A stretch of 64,000 bases of DNA from Pseudomonas graminis (lineage in GTDB: Bacteria > Pseudomonadota > Gammaproteobacteria > Pseudomonadales > Pseudomonadaceae), in assembly GCF_900111735.1 (NCBI RefSeq), contig NZ_FOHW01000010.1, positions 62,001-126,000 of the forward strand. The letters are read 5' to 3'. Positions 49,482 to 58,321 of this stretch are shown here, piece after piece (position 1 is the first letter of the stretch; every line of letters begins with the position of its first letter). The notes beneath the pieces were generated by a model that had not been told where the DNA came from, did not search any database, and was given only the letters and a program-made list of their open reading frames with translations. Both the position numbers and the translations under genes were made by a program.

Positions 49482-50939
49482 TTACACAGGCGCAGGCTCG
49501 GCTGGATTGATGCCGACAATAGAAATCAGCGGTTCATCCAGATAAAGGCCGTCATAAAGGACCGGAACGCTTGTGTGGTTGCCGCTCAGTGCAATCTGGA
49601 AGAAACGCCCGTCTGCATCGGCTTCAAAGGAGCGCAGGTAGGTCCTGTCCTGGTCTTCGTTGTAGTCGAGCTTCAAGGTGCCATTTCGTCCATCGCCCGT
49701 GCGGTCGAACCCCAGATCGAGAATGAACAGACGGTCTCCGCTTTCAAAGTCGGTGATAAGGTCCGAATGACTGGCGTCCGCCGTGCGATAGCTGTCGGTC
49801 ATGCGGTAATAGACGAAGTCGTCAAGGCCGCTGCCACCGGTGAGTGTGTCCTTGCCCATGCCACCGGCCATGACGTCGTTACCAGCGCCACCGTTTATGA
49901 TGTCGTTGCCCTGAAAACTCACCATCTGATCATCGCCCACGCCGCCGGCCAGGATGTCATTGCCGCCGGTGCCCAGCACATCCATGTTATCGCGGGTCAT
50001 CGTATTGACGATCTTGGGCCCGGTGGTGTTACCGAAATCCACCGTGTCGCGATTCAGGTCGGCCTTGAGATTACCGCTGAACAGAATTTCAAACTGATTG
50101 CCGTCAGCATCGGCTTCCAGCGATTTCAAGGCTGTCTGCGTACCTGCGCCGTTGACCACGACCTTCAGAGTGCCATTGAAGCCATTGCCCAAGCCGCTGA
50201 ACCCCAGGCTGGACAGATCCACGAGATCGCCTTCAGCTGCATTGAAATCAGTGATCAGATCCCGACCGGCAGTGTGCGCAGAACCTGTCGAAGTGCGGAT
50301 GCTGTCGGACACGGAACTGAATACGAACTCGTCGGCGCCGGTGCCGCCAGTCAGGGTATCGCCGCCCAGGCCGCCTACCAGACGATCATCGCCGGCCAGG
50401 CCAGACAAGGTATCGCGCCCCTCGTAGCCCATCAGGGTTTCTGCGCCCGCCGAGGTGCCGACAACGCTGTCGCCCGCATCGCTGCCTGCAATCAGGCGCT
50501 GGAAGTTGGCGTTGGTCAGGGTGTAATCGCCACTCAGGAGCAGCTCGAACCGGTTGCCGTTTTCATCGACATCGTCGCTTCTGAGAATCGTCCGGTAATA
50601 GCCGTCATCTGTATTGCTGACGATCTGAACGGTTCCGTGTGTGCCGTCACCAATGCCGGAAATACCTAGCGCGGTCAGGTCAAGGCGATCAGCCTTATCG
50701 AAATAATCGATATAGTCGACTTGCGAGCCGCTACTGTCGCTGATGGACGCATAGCGCAGTACGGCGTTTCCATAGGCATAGAAACTGTCCGAACCGGCCC
50801 CGCCGATCAGTACGCTGTCACCTCGACCCTCAATGTAATCGTCGCCAGCACCGCCGTAGATAACATTGAGATCGAATGTACTGAAAAACTCATCCTTACC
50901 CGCAGTGCCGTACCAAAAAACCTTTTGTTTATCTGCCAT
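49482..50939 (-). CDS. RTX-type calcium-binding protein, three repeat modules
   Basis: 485 residues. Three modules (about 28-150, 158-300 and 320-465) each begin with GGxGxD-type nonapeptides (GGAGDDYIEG, GLAGDDRLVGG, GGVGDDQM) and continue with a segment of the type DxITDF..GD..DL..LG followed by EADADG..F. This resembles the serralysin C-terminal region. No catalytic domain and no signal peptide were found. Family knowledge suggests type I secretion; no exporter genes are nearby. The ATG has GGGAG upstream. Confidence 0.82.
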   Translation of the reverse strand: MADKQKVFWYGTAGKDEFFSTFDLNVIYGGAGDDYIEGRGDSVLIGGAGSDSFYAYGNAVLRYASISDSSGSQVDYIDYFDKADRLDLTALGISGIGDGTHGTVQIVSNTDDGYYRTILRSDDVDENGNRFELLLSGDYTLTNANFQRLIAGSDAGDSVVGTSAGAETLMGYEGRDTLSGLAGDDRLVGGLGGDTLTGGTGADEFVFSSVSDSIRTSTGSAHTAGRDLITDFNAAEGDLVDLSSLGFSGLGNGFNGTLKVVVNGAGTQTALKSLEADADGNQFEILFSGNLKADLNRDTVDFGNTTGPKIVNTMTRDNMDVLGTGGNDILAGGVGDDQMVSFQGNDIINGGAGNDVMAGGMGKDTLTGGSGLDDFVYYRMTDSYRTADASHSDLITDFESGDRLFILDLGFDRTGDGRNGTLKLDYNEDQDRTYLRSFEADADGRFFQIALSGNHTSVPVLYDGLYLDEPLISIVGINPAEPAPV

Positions 50940-51101
50940 TGAAACGCTCCCTGAGCTGCCGCCAGAGTGGGCGGCGATAGCTGTGATAGGCAAAACGGCA
51001 GTTGGTTCGCGGGCCAGCAGTGGCCAGTATCGACTTTCCGTGAGTAAAGGCTGTGCTGGCCTCATCTGAAACCAGCCCGGTCACCTCTTTCACAGCATCC
51101 T

Positions 51102-51134
51102 GCCGGAGCGCGCTTGCCCGCGGCAGCGGCCGGC
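51102..51134. repeat. Single REP-like element, family B
   Basis: GGAGCGCGCTTGCCCGCG, the same core as in 46736-46826 and 59917-60006, flanked by GCCG and CGGC. It lies in the 199-bp gap between pxpC and the RTX gene. Confidence 0.75.
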
Positions 51135-51138
51135 AGTA

Positions 51139-52113
51139 TCAGGAAGGGAACAGCTTGCTCAGGCAGCTGAGTTTTTTCTTGTAAGACCGTCGCGCTTCCA
51201 GCGCCTCTTCGAGGGTTACCGCCACAAAGCGGGCTTTCTGGTTGGGTTGCATCTGGCCAATCAAGTCGAGATCGGCGCTGATCACCGTGCCAATCATTGC
51301 GTAGCCGCCACCGGACACTGCGTCACGGTGCAGCACGATGGGTTCGAGCCCGGCGGGCACCTGAATCGAGCCAATCGGGTAGCAACTGTCGACAATGTTC
51401 GACGGATCAGAACCGGCGCCGAACGGCTGCTCCCGGGGCTGAAAGCTCAGCGCGCTGCCGCCCTTGAAGCGATAGCCGATGCGGTCGGCTTCCGAACCGA
51501 CCGTCCAGGGCTCGGCGAAAAAGCTCTTCGCCGCCGACTCGGTCAAGCGGTGGTAGTACAAACCGGGCACCACCCGCAAGGTGATTTCGCCAGCCAACGA
51601 TTGCCGTAACGCCATGGGCAAACTGGCCCCTGCGCGGCTCTTGCCACTGGCGATGCCCACCGGCAATTGGTCACCTGCAATCAGGCGTCTTCCCTGAAAA
51701 CCACCGAGCGCGCCCAGCGCATAGGTGGAGCGACTGCCGAGCACCACCGGCACATCAATGCCACCGGCCACCGCCAGATAAGCGCGGGCCCCCGCCCTGG
51801 GGAAGTCAAAACTCAGCACCTGCCCGGCCTTCACGGTGAACGCGGTGTCCAGGTGCATTTCCACGCCATCGACCCGAGGCGTCATGTGCGCACCGCTGAC
51901 CGCAACCAAAGCATCCTGCTGAAACTCCAGCTCAGGCCCGAGTAGCGTGCATTCCAGCGCCGCCAAACCTGCCGGGTTGCCTACCAATTGATTGGCCGCG
52001 CTCAATGCGTATTGATCAAGCGCGCCGGATGGCGGAATGCCCAGGTGGTAATACCCTTCGCGGCCCAAGTCTTGTACCGAAGTGGCGAGGCCGGGTTTGA
52101 GAACCTTGATCAT
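51139..52113 (-). CDS. pxpC: 5-oxoprolinase subunit C / biotin-dependent carboxyltransferase family
   Basis: 324 residues, KipA/AHS2 domain (TSVQDLGREGYYHLGIPPSG). In the PxpABC complex it acts with PxpB in ATP-dependent 5-oxoproline hydrolysis; in urea carboxylase the same domain forms part of the carboxyltransferase. Its ATG overlaps the pxpB stop (ATGA). It is the last gene of the operon. The presence of a biotin carboxylase in the same operon leaves the reaction open. Confidence 0.88.
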   Translation of the reverse strand: MIKVLKPGLATSVQDLGREGYYHLGIPPSGALDQYALSAANQLVGNPAGLAALECTLLGPELEFQQDALVAVSGAHMTPRVDGVEMHLDTAFTVKAGQVLSFDFPRAGARAYLAVAGGIDVPVVLGSRSTYALGALGGFQGRRLIAGDQLPVGIASGKSRAGASLPMALRQSLAGEITLRVVPGLYYHRLTESAAKSFFAEPWTVGSEADRIGYRFKGGSALSFQPREQPFGAGSDPSNIVDSCYPIGSIQVPAGLEPIVLHRDAVSGGGYAMIGTVISADLDLIGQMQPNQKARFVAVTLEEALEARRSYKKKLSCLSKLFPS

Positions 52114-52982
52114 GCCAACACCTCCTGCAACGACTTGGGATAGCCGACGGGATCGGCGAGGAACGCGTCCAGCGAAAACTCCACCGGCCGAATCCGCAGA
52201 TCAAAGCGACCGGCTTCCACTTCGGCCACCGCGTGGTCGTACGCTTCACGGTCCATCGGTTTGAACTGCACGATGTCGCCTGGACGGAAAAACACCATGT
52301 GTTCCTTCAGATACGCGAGGTTCTGTTGCGGGTCGTAGATCGGCGCGGGGGTAACACCAAACATCTGATAACCCCCGGCGCCGCGCACCGAGTAAATGCA
52401 TCCAAAGCAACCGCCGTGACCAAGGGTCAATTTCGGCGTGTCGGTGCGCGGGCGCAGGTACTTGGGCACCTGCAACTGACGCTCGCGCTCGACCATCTGG
52501 AACATGAATGGCAGGCCGGCAACGAAGCCCACCATCGAGACAAACCACGGCGCGCCACTGTGGGCCGCGATGAATGCTTCGACGTCGGCCAGACCGTTTA
52601 TGCGTGCGGCGTATTCCAGGTCCGTTGCACTCGGGTCTTGATGGCGGTCGCGAAAACGCATCAGGGTTTCGTGGGTCCAGGGGTCGTTGTAGAGCACTGG
52701 AATCTCGATAATCCGCGTCTGCAGCGTGCGCTCGGCAACAGCGCCGGCCTCGGCGATTTTGACCGCTTCGAGCAAGGTGTGAGGGGCGATGCGATCCGGG
52801 TCGAAACGGATCTGGAATGACGCGTTGGCCAGGCAGATATCAAGTACGCCATCCAGCGCCAGCCCTTCCACGGCGCGGGTGACGGCGAGGCCTTTGAAGA
52901 ATGCGTCCAGGGACATGCTGTCGCTGACTTCGGCAAACAAGTGCTCATCGGCGCCAAAGCTGTAGCGGATGGGGGTACTCAT
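52110..52982 (-). CDS. pxpB: 5-oxoprolinase subunit B (KipI/AHS1 domain)
   Basis: 290 residues, longer than Bacillus KipI (about 240). The domain carries GGCFGCIYSVRGAGGYQMFG near its C-terminal third. It pairs with PxpC. ATGA overlaps on both sides show tight translational coupling with the carboxylase gene and pxpC. Confidence 0.88.
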   Translation of the reverse strand: MSTPIRYSFGADEHLFAEVSDSMSLDAFFKGLAVTRAVEGLALDGVLDICLANASFQIRFDPDRIAPHTLLEAVKIAEAGAVAERTLQTRIIEIPVLYNDPWTHETLMRFRDRHQDPSATDLEYAARINGLADVEAFIAAHSGAPWFVSMVGFVAGLPFMFQMVERERQLQVPKYLRPRTDTPKLTLGHGGCFGCIYSVRGAGGYQMFGVTPAPIYDPQQNLAYLKEHMVFFRPGDIVQFKPMDREAYDHAVAEVEAGRFDLRIRPVEFSLDAFLADPVGYPKSLQEVLA

Positions 52983-54352
52983 GCTTCACCTCCGCTGCGG
53001 CGCTCGGCCAGCCAGGTTTCCAGGGTGCCGGTGTTAAAGTCGGCACTGTGCAGCCACGGTTGTTCCAACAATTCACCGTGCAACGCCAGGGTGTTGGCCA
53101 TGCCGGTGAGGGTGGTGTGCGCCACGGCCATTCGCGCTCGCGCCAAGGCTTCGTCTCGATCCGCACCGTGAATAATCAGTTTGGCCAGCAGCGAGTCATA
53201 GTAAGGCGGCACACGGTAGCCTTGATACAGATGCGTATCGACGCGAATGCCTTCGCCGTTCGGCCAGATCAGCTCCTCGACCAGGCCTGGGCTCGGGAAG
53301 AAATTCCGCGCAGGGTCTTCAGCGTTCAGGCGCATTTGCAGGGCGGCGCCGTTGAGTCGGATGTCACTTTGCTTCAAGCCCAGCGGTTCGCCGCCAGCGA
53401 TGCGCAACATGGCCTGGACCAGGTCGATGCCGGTGATCAGTTCGCTGACCGGGTGCTCCACCTGAATCCGCGTATTCATCTCGATAAAGAAGAACTCGCC
53501 AGTGACGTCGTCATACAGATATTCCAGGGTGCCGGCGCCCTTGTAGCCCAAAGACTCGGTCAGGCGCACCGCGCTTTCGCAGAGGATTTCCCGTTGCTGT
53601 TGGCTGAGGACCGGCGACGGCGCTTCTTCGAAGATTTTCTGCCGGCGCCGTTGCAGCGAACACTCGCGCTCAAACAAATGCACCGCGTGCTGACCGTCGC
53701 CCAACACCTGCACTTCAATATGCCGGGCACGGCTGATAAACCGCTCCAGATACACCGCGCCATTGCCAAACGCCGCTTGGGCTTCGCGCTGGGAACGGGG
53801 AAATTCTTCGCGCAGCTGCTCGGCGTTTTCCGCCAGCCGGATACCACGCCCGCCGCCACCGGCCGACGCTTTAATCAGCAACGGGAAGCCAACGGATTCA
53901 GCAGCCTTGAGCGCCGACCCGACGTCGAACAGTTCACCCGGCGAACCCGGCACCACCGGCACGCCAGCGGCTTGTGCAGTACGCCGTGCCTCGGCTTTAT
54001 CGCCCATGCGGCGGATCGTCTCCGCGCCTGGCCCGACGAAAATGGCACCGGCAGAGACCACCGCTTCGGCGAAATCGGCTTTCTCCGACAGAAAGCCGTA
54101 ACCGGGATGCACCGCGTTGGCGCCAGTAGCTTTCAAGGCCCCGAGCAAGGCATCGACGTTCAGATAGCTTTTGTCGGCCCGGGCCGGACCAAGAATGTGA
54201 ACCTCATCGGCCATCCGCGCGGCTTGGGAATCGACGTCCGCCTCGCTGCACGCAGCAACGGTGGGAATGCCCAGTTCTTTGGCGGCGCGGATGATGCGCA
54301 CGGCGATTTCGCCGCGGTTGGCGACCAGCAGTTTATGAATGGCTTGGGTCAT
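52979..54352 (-). CDS. Biotin carboxylase (AccC-type) of the oxoprolinase operon
   Basis: 457 residues. The biotin carboxylase N-terminal domain (KLLVANRGEIAVRII), ATP-grasp with glycine-rich loop KASAGGGGRGI (161-171), and catalytic FFIEMNTRIQVEHP are intact. It would carboxylate biotin on the carrier encoded just upstream. It is probably a paralogue of housekeeping AccC, since it stands with pxp genes and not with other acc genes. Confidence 0.9.
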   Translation of the reverse strand: MTQAIHKLLVANRGEIAVRIIRAAKELGIPTVAACSEADVDSQAARMADEVHILGPARADKSYLNVDALLGALKATGANAVHPGYGFLSEKADFAEAVVSAGAIFVGPGAETIRRMGDKAEARRTAQAAGVPVVPGSPGELFDVGSALKAAESVGFPLLIKASAGGGGRGIRLAENAEQLREEFPRSQREAQAAFGNGAVYLERFISRARHIEVQVLGDGQHAVHLFERECSLQRRRQKIFEEAPSPVLSQQQREILCESAVRLTESLGYKGAGTLEYLYDDVTGEFFFIEMNTRIQVEHPVSELITGIDLVQAMLRIAGGEPLGLKQSDIRLNGAALQMRLNAEDPARNFFPSPGLVEELIWPNGEGIRVDTHLYQGYRVPPYYDSLLAKLIIHGADRDEALARARMAVAHTTLTGMANTLALHGELLEQPWLHSADFNTGTLETWLAERRSGGEA

Positions 54353-54361
54353 GATCGTCCC

Positions 54362-54607
54362 TCACGCGTCGTCGAGGGTTGCGACGACTTGACCCGGTTC
54401 CACAGGATCACCGTCTTCCACCAAAAAGGCACTGAGGCGACCGGCCGTCCCGGCGGTCAATTCGGAGAACTGCTTCATGACCTCGATCAGGCCGATTACC
54501 GTGTTGGCGCTGACTTGCGCGCCGACCTCCACGAAGTTTGCCGATTCCGGCGTTGCTTTGCGGTAGAAGGTCCCCGGCAACGGGGTGATTACAGTGTATT
54601 CAGCCAT
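54362..54607 (-). CDS. Biotin carboxyl carrier protein (AccB-type, short)
   Basis: 81 residues, only a biotinyl domain. The biotin site is K45 in IEVMKQF, where usual carriers have AMKM or AMKL. The long N-terminal linker of housekeeping AccB is missing. ATG start with GAGG upstream. It precedes the biotin carboxylase gene by nine bases. Confidence 0.87.
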   Translation of the reverse strand: MAEYTVITPLPGTFYRKATPESANFVEVGAQVSANTVIGLIEVMKQFSELTAGTAGRLSAFLVEDGDPVEPGQVVATLDDA

Positions 54608-54701
54608 GTCTGTTCCTCTTGGAATAGTTGTAGAAAGGCAGGCGTAAAGTGAATCGGAGGACCAACCCTGGCGTCTGTGTGCCAGGTGTTTTCGTTTGGT
54701 C

Positions 54702-55460
54702 TCAGCGCGGTGCCCGGACCTTTATGCGCGCGCTATCAAGTGCATGACGCGTGGCCTCGACCAACGCCAGGGCACCCGGCGTGTCGCTGTGCAAACAGAT
54801 GGAATCGAATTCAATGGCCAGGTCTTCGCCCTCGACGGTGCGCACCACCCCTTCCTGGCAGGCACGCAGCACACGGGCGGCGACCTGTGCCGGGTCGTAA
54901 GCCCGCACGTTGCGGGTGAAGACGATCGAGCCGCTAAGGTCGTATTCGCGGTCGGCATAGAACTCGCGGATAACCGGTTGGTCGAGTTCCGTGGCAACCC
55001 GGCAGATCACCGAATCGGGCATGCAATACAAGAGCAACTCCGGCTCCAGGCGCTGGAGGTTTTCCACCAGCAAACGGGCGGCCTCTTCGTCTCGGGCCAG
55101 GTGCATGTAGAGCGCGCCGTGGGGTTTGATGTGTTGCAGGGCCACGCCCTGCACCCGGGCGAGTTCCCGCAGGGCGCCCAACTGATAGAGCATGTCGTCG
55201 ACCAGTTCCTGGGCAGGCGCATTGATGTGCCGACGGCCGAAACCAACCAGGTCGCGAAACCCCGGGTGCGCGCCGATGGCCACGCCCCGGCCCTTGGCTT
55301 GCTCGACGGTGCGGCGCATGGTGCCCGGGTCACCCGCATGAAAACCGGTGGCGATGTTGGCCGAGCTGATAAAGCCCATCAACTCATTGTCGACGCCATC
55401 GCCGATGGTCCAGGGGCCAAAGCCTTCGCCCATGTCCGAATTGAAATCTACTGCCTGCAT
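54702..55460 (-). CDS. pxpA: 5-oxoprolinase subunit A (LamB/YcsF family)
   Basis: 252 residues. [40 protein letters not shown] and KPHGALYMH are the family motifs. Two positions differ from the usual pattern: ANIATGFH has T where C is common, and LHSDTPGA has S where G is common. It is the first gene of the operon. GGGAG precedes the ATG. Confidence 0.9.
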   Translation of the reverse strand: MQAVDFNSDMGEGFGPWTIGDGVDNELMGFISSANIATGFHAGDPGTMRRTVEQAKGRGVAIGAHPGFRDLVGFGRRHINAPAQELVDDMLYQLGALRELARVQGVALQHIKPHGALYMHLARDEEAARLLVENLQRLEPELLLYCMPDSVICRVATELDQPVIREFYADREYDLSGSIVFTRNVRAYDPAQVAARVLRACQEGVVRTVEGEDLAIEFDSICLHSDTPGALALVEATRHALDSARIKVRAPR

Positions 55461-55521
55461 GACGCTTGCTCCCGACCTTGTGACTTCATGCAGGCCACGT
55501 TAGATTTCCCCCAACCCCTTG

Positions 55522-55552
55522 GGAAGATCTATTATCAGATAGGCTATCTTCC
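55522..55552. promoter_or_regulatory. Inverted repeat in the pxpA/lysR divergent promoter region
   Basis: GGAAGAT (55522-55528) and ATCTTCC (55546-55552) form a perfect 7-bp inverted repeat with 17 bases between, and a second pair CTAT/ATAG lies inside. Position and form suit a LysR-type operator that serves both genes. Confidence 0.55.
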
Positions 55553-55584
55553 GAAAAACAGATACCTCCCCGCCCGGAGTGCTC

Positions 55585-56502
55585 ATGTCCCTGACCCTGC
55601 GCCAAGTCCGCTATTTCGTCGCTACCGCCGAAATCGGGCAAATCTCTCAAGCCGCGATTCATCTGAATATTTCCCAGTCGGCGGTGACCACGGCGATCAA
55701 GGAACTGGAAGGCATCCTCGGCACGCTGTTGTTCCAGCGCTCGGCGCAGGGCATGAATCTGACCGACGCGGGGCGGCACTTTTTAAATCGGGCCTACGTG
55801 ATTTTGCGCAGCGTCGATGACGCATTGAACAGCCCATTGCCGAATATCCGCGCCAGTGGCGTGTTGCGCCTGGGGGCGAGCTACACGGTGATCGGTTATT
55901 TCCTGCCGCACCATTTGCAGCGCCTGGAACACTGGCATCCGGACGTGGCCATTGAAGTCCATGAACAAGAACGGCAGGCGATTGAACAAGGCTTGTTGGA
56001 AGGTCGTTTTGATATGGCCGTGGTGCTCACCGCCAACCTCACTCACCCGGACATCGTTTCAGAGACCCTCTTCAACTCCGAGCGGCGGTTATGGCTACCC
56101 AGCCACCATCCGTTGTGCGAGCGCTCGGCGGTCAGCCTCGCCGACGTCGCAAAAGAACCCTATATTCTGCTGACCGTCGACGAAGCCGAACAAAGCGCCA
56201 TGCGTTACTGGGAACATGCGCATCAGCAGCCAAATGTGCGGGTGCGTACCAGTTCAGTCGAAGCGGTGCGCAGCATGGTCGCCAATGGCAGCGGCGTGGC
56301 AATCCTCTCGGATCTGGTGCACCGCCCCTGGTCACTGGAAGGAAAACGCATCGAAACACTGACAGTCACCGACAAGGTGACGCCGATGAGTGTGGGATTG
56401 GCATGGCACCGGGAGCGCAAATTCAGCCCGGCGATGCAGGCGTTTCGTAACTATTTCCACGATGCATTTCTGGCGCCGCAACAGCTGTCCGCGCGGCGCT
56501 GA
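55585..56502 (+). CDS. LysR family regulator, divergent from the pxp operon
   Basis: 305 residues. The N-terminal winged helix-turn-helix has VRYFVATAEIGQISQAAIHL, followed by a substrate-binding domain (about 90-295). The ATG has GGAG upstream. Divergent placement suggests that it controls the pxp/biotin carboxylase operon; the ligand might be the operon's substrate. Confidence 0.91.
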   Translation: MSLTLRQVRYFVATAEIGQISQAAIHLNISQSAVTTAIKELEGILGTLLFQRSAQGMNLTDAGRHFLNRAYVILRSVDDALNSPLPNIRASGVLRLGASYTVIGYFLPHHLQRLEHWHPDVAIEVHEQERQAIEQGLLEGRFDMAVVLTANLTHPDIVSETLFNSERRLWLPSHHPLCERSAVSLADVAKEPYILLTVDEAEQSAMRYWEHAHQQPNVRVRTSSVEAVRSMVANGSGVAILSDLVHRPWSLEGKRIETLTVTDKVTPMSVGLAWHRERKFSPAMQAFRNYFHDAFLAPQQLSARR

Positions 56503-56606
56503 ATCCGGCCGTGGGCGGATAACCCTTGGCTATGGCGTGAACTTCCCTTGGCTCTGAGACGGTGTATCGGCCAGCCCGTTGACCGCCACGTGAAAGCCCT
56601 CAAGCC

Positions 56607-57512
56607 TCAAGCCGCATCCCGATCCTGCTTCAGCGATTCCGCCACCACGCTGCCGAAGGACGCCACCGGCGCCTGCAAATTGCCGAGGAAGCGCGGGTAG
56701 ATCAGCCACAGGTCCATCACTGGTTTGAAATCCTTGATGGGCATAGCCTCCAGTGAGTCGCGGTGGACGCTGCGCTCCAGCAGCGGACGCGGCACCAGAC
56801 CCAGGCCCAAGCCATCGGCGACCAGCCCCAACTGCAGTTCGGTGCCGAAGGTTTCCAGATTGACCTTCAGGCTCAGCCCCTGATCAGCGAAGGTGCGTTG
56901 CAGCCCGGCGCGGAAACCGCAGCCGTCAGGGTTGAGCACCCAGCCCAGCCCGTAACAGTCCGCCAGTTTCACCGGCTTTTTCGGCAGCGCGCTCTTGGCG
57001 CACACCACCACCAACTCCATTTTGCCGATGGACTCACCGACGATGCCTTCAGGGAAGATCTTGCCCGCCGGGAACAGCGCCGCAGCCGCGTCCAGTTCGC
57101 CGTTCTCGATTTTGCCGATCAGCTGGCTGCCCCAGCCGGTGATCACTTGCGCGCGCAGGTCGGGAAATTGCCCGCGCAGGTGTTTCAGCGCATCCAGCAA
57201 CACGACATCACCGATGGTTTGCGGCACGCCCAGCCTGAGCAATCCGCTGGGTGGCGTGTCGCTGGCGACGAGTTCGCGCAGTGAGTCCATTTCCCGCAGG
57301 ATCGCCAGACACTTCTGATAGACCTGCGTGCCCATGGGGGTCGGCTTGAGCGGCTTGGTATTACGGTCGAACAATTCAACGCCCAGCGCCTGCTCGAAAT
57401 TCTGAACCCGCCGCGTGATGGCCGGCTGTGTCAGGTCAAGGGACTCAGCGGCATGGCTGATCGACTGGCAGCGAATGACTGCTACGAACGCATCGATGTC
57501 ATCAATTTTCAT
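56607..57512 (-). CDS. LysR family regulator, divergent from the thiol dioxygenase gene
   Basis: 301 residues. The helix-turn-helix lies in ISHAAESLDLTQPAITRRVQ, with a typical LysR substrate domain after residue 90. It corresponds to PA2601, which stands beside the 3-mercaptopropionate dioxygenase gene in P. aeruginosa. The start MKIDDIDAF was chosen by the conserved N-terminus; the frame is open upstream without support. Confidence 0.9.
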   Translation of the reverse strand: MKIDDIDAFVAVIRCQSISHAAESLDLTQPAITRRVQNFEQALGVELFDRNTKPLKPTPMGTQVYQKCLAILREMDSLRELVASDTPPSGLLRLGVPQTIGDVVLLDALKHLRGQFPDLRAQVITGWGSQLIGKIENGELDAAAALFPAGKIFPEGIVGESIGKMELVVVCAKSALPKKPVKLADCYGLGWVLNPDGCGFRAGLQRTFADQGLSLKVNLETFGTELQLGLVADGLGLGLVPRPLLERSVHRDSLEAMPIKDFKPVMDLWLIYPRFLGNLQAPVASFGSVVAESLKQDRDAA

Positions 57513-57628
57513 TCGGATCGCACATGGAATAAAGGAAACAAGATAGGCAAAAATCATAATGGCTATCGTAGGCTCTGGATAGCGCAACAACGGACGGCAC
57601 CCTGTGAAGCGGTTATCAGCTACAGTTT

Positions 57629-57638
57629 GGTTATAACC
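57629..57638. promoter_or_regulatory. Perfect palindrome upstream of the thiol dioxygenase gene
   Basis: GGTTATAACC is a perfect 10-bp palindrome midway between the divergent lysR and dioxygenase starts. Eight of its bases (TTATAACC) recur at about 60085-60092, upstream of the SsuA-like gene. It may be part of an operator. Confidence 0.35.
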
Positions 57639-57712
57639 TAATCATCAATAAATAGCATATTAGCCGGCTGCATTATGCTTATATTGGGCATCCTTCCTTG
57701 CCCGGAGCCCAC

Positions 57713-58321
57713 ATGACCCACATCCGTCACCCTGAACGCTTCAGGGCCTTTATCGGCGCGCTGGCCGAGCTGATCGACAGCAACCCGGCGGAAGGGGACC
57801 TGCTTTCCCGGGGTGGCAAGCTACTGGGGCAACTGGTCAGTGATGACGACTGGCTGCCGGATGAGTTCGCCGTTCCCGATCCGACGCGCTATCAACAGTT
57901 TCTGTTGCACGCCGACTCACGGCAGCGGTTTTCGGTCGTCAGCTTTGTGTGGGGGCCTGGCCAGAGCACGCCGATTCATGACCACCGCGTCTGGGGCTTG
58001 ATCGGCATGCTGCGCGGCGCCGAGTATTCCCAGGGGTTCGCCCGCAGCGCCGATGGCCGACTGGAGCAGGAAGGCCCGGCGATCCGCCTGGAGCCCGGTC
58101 ATGTCGAGGCCTTGTCGCCGTGCAGCAACGACATTCATCAGGTCAGCAATGCGTTCGACGACCAGGTGTCGATCAGTATTCACGTCTACGGCGCCAACAT
58201 CGGCGCCGTGAAGCGCGCCGTTTATCAGCCTGATGGCAGTGAAAAGCTGTTCATCTCCGGCTATTCCAACGCCTTTCTCCCGAACATCTGGGATCTGTCC
58301 AAAGAGAACCAAGCCCAATGA
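57713..58321 (+). CDS. 3-mercaptopropionate dioxygenase (thiol dioxygenase, CDO family)
   Basis: 202 residues, cupin. The iron ligands H89 and H91 (PIHDHRVWG) and H142, and the Ser155-His157-Tyr159 triad (SISIHVYG), are in place. The sequence is very close to what I recall of P. aeruginosa PA2602, shown to be a 3-mercaptopropionate dioxygenase. It oxidises a thiol to a sulfinate. The ATG has GGAG upstream and the stop overlaps the rhodanese start (ATGA). Confidence 0.9.
   Translation: MTHIRHPERFRAFIGALAELIDSNPAEGDLLSRGGKLLGQLVSDDDWLPDEFAVPDPTRYQQFLLHADSRQRFSVVSFVWGPGQSTPIHDHRVWGLIGMLRGAEYSQGFARSADGRLEQEGPAIRLEPGHVEALSPCSNDIHQVSNAFDDQVSISIHVYGANIGAVKRAVYQPDGSEKLFISGYSNAFLPNIWDLSKENQAQ

Noticed and set aside
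51139..55460. Housekeeping acetyl-CoA carboxylase accBC operon
   Set aside because: The carrier is too short and lacks the AMKM motif and linker, and the genes are embedded among pxp genes; housekeeping accBC should be elsewhere.
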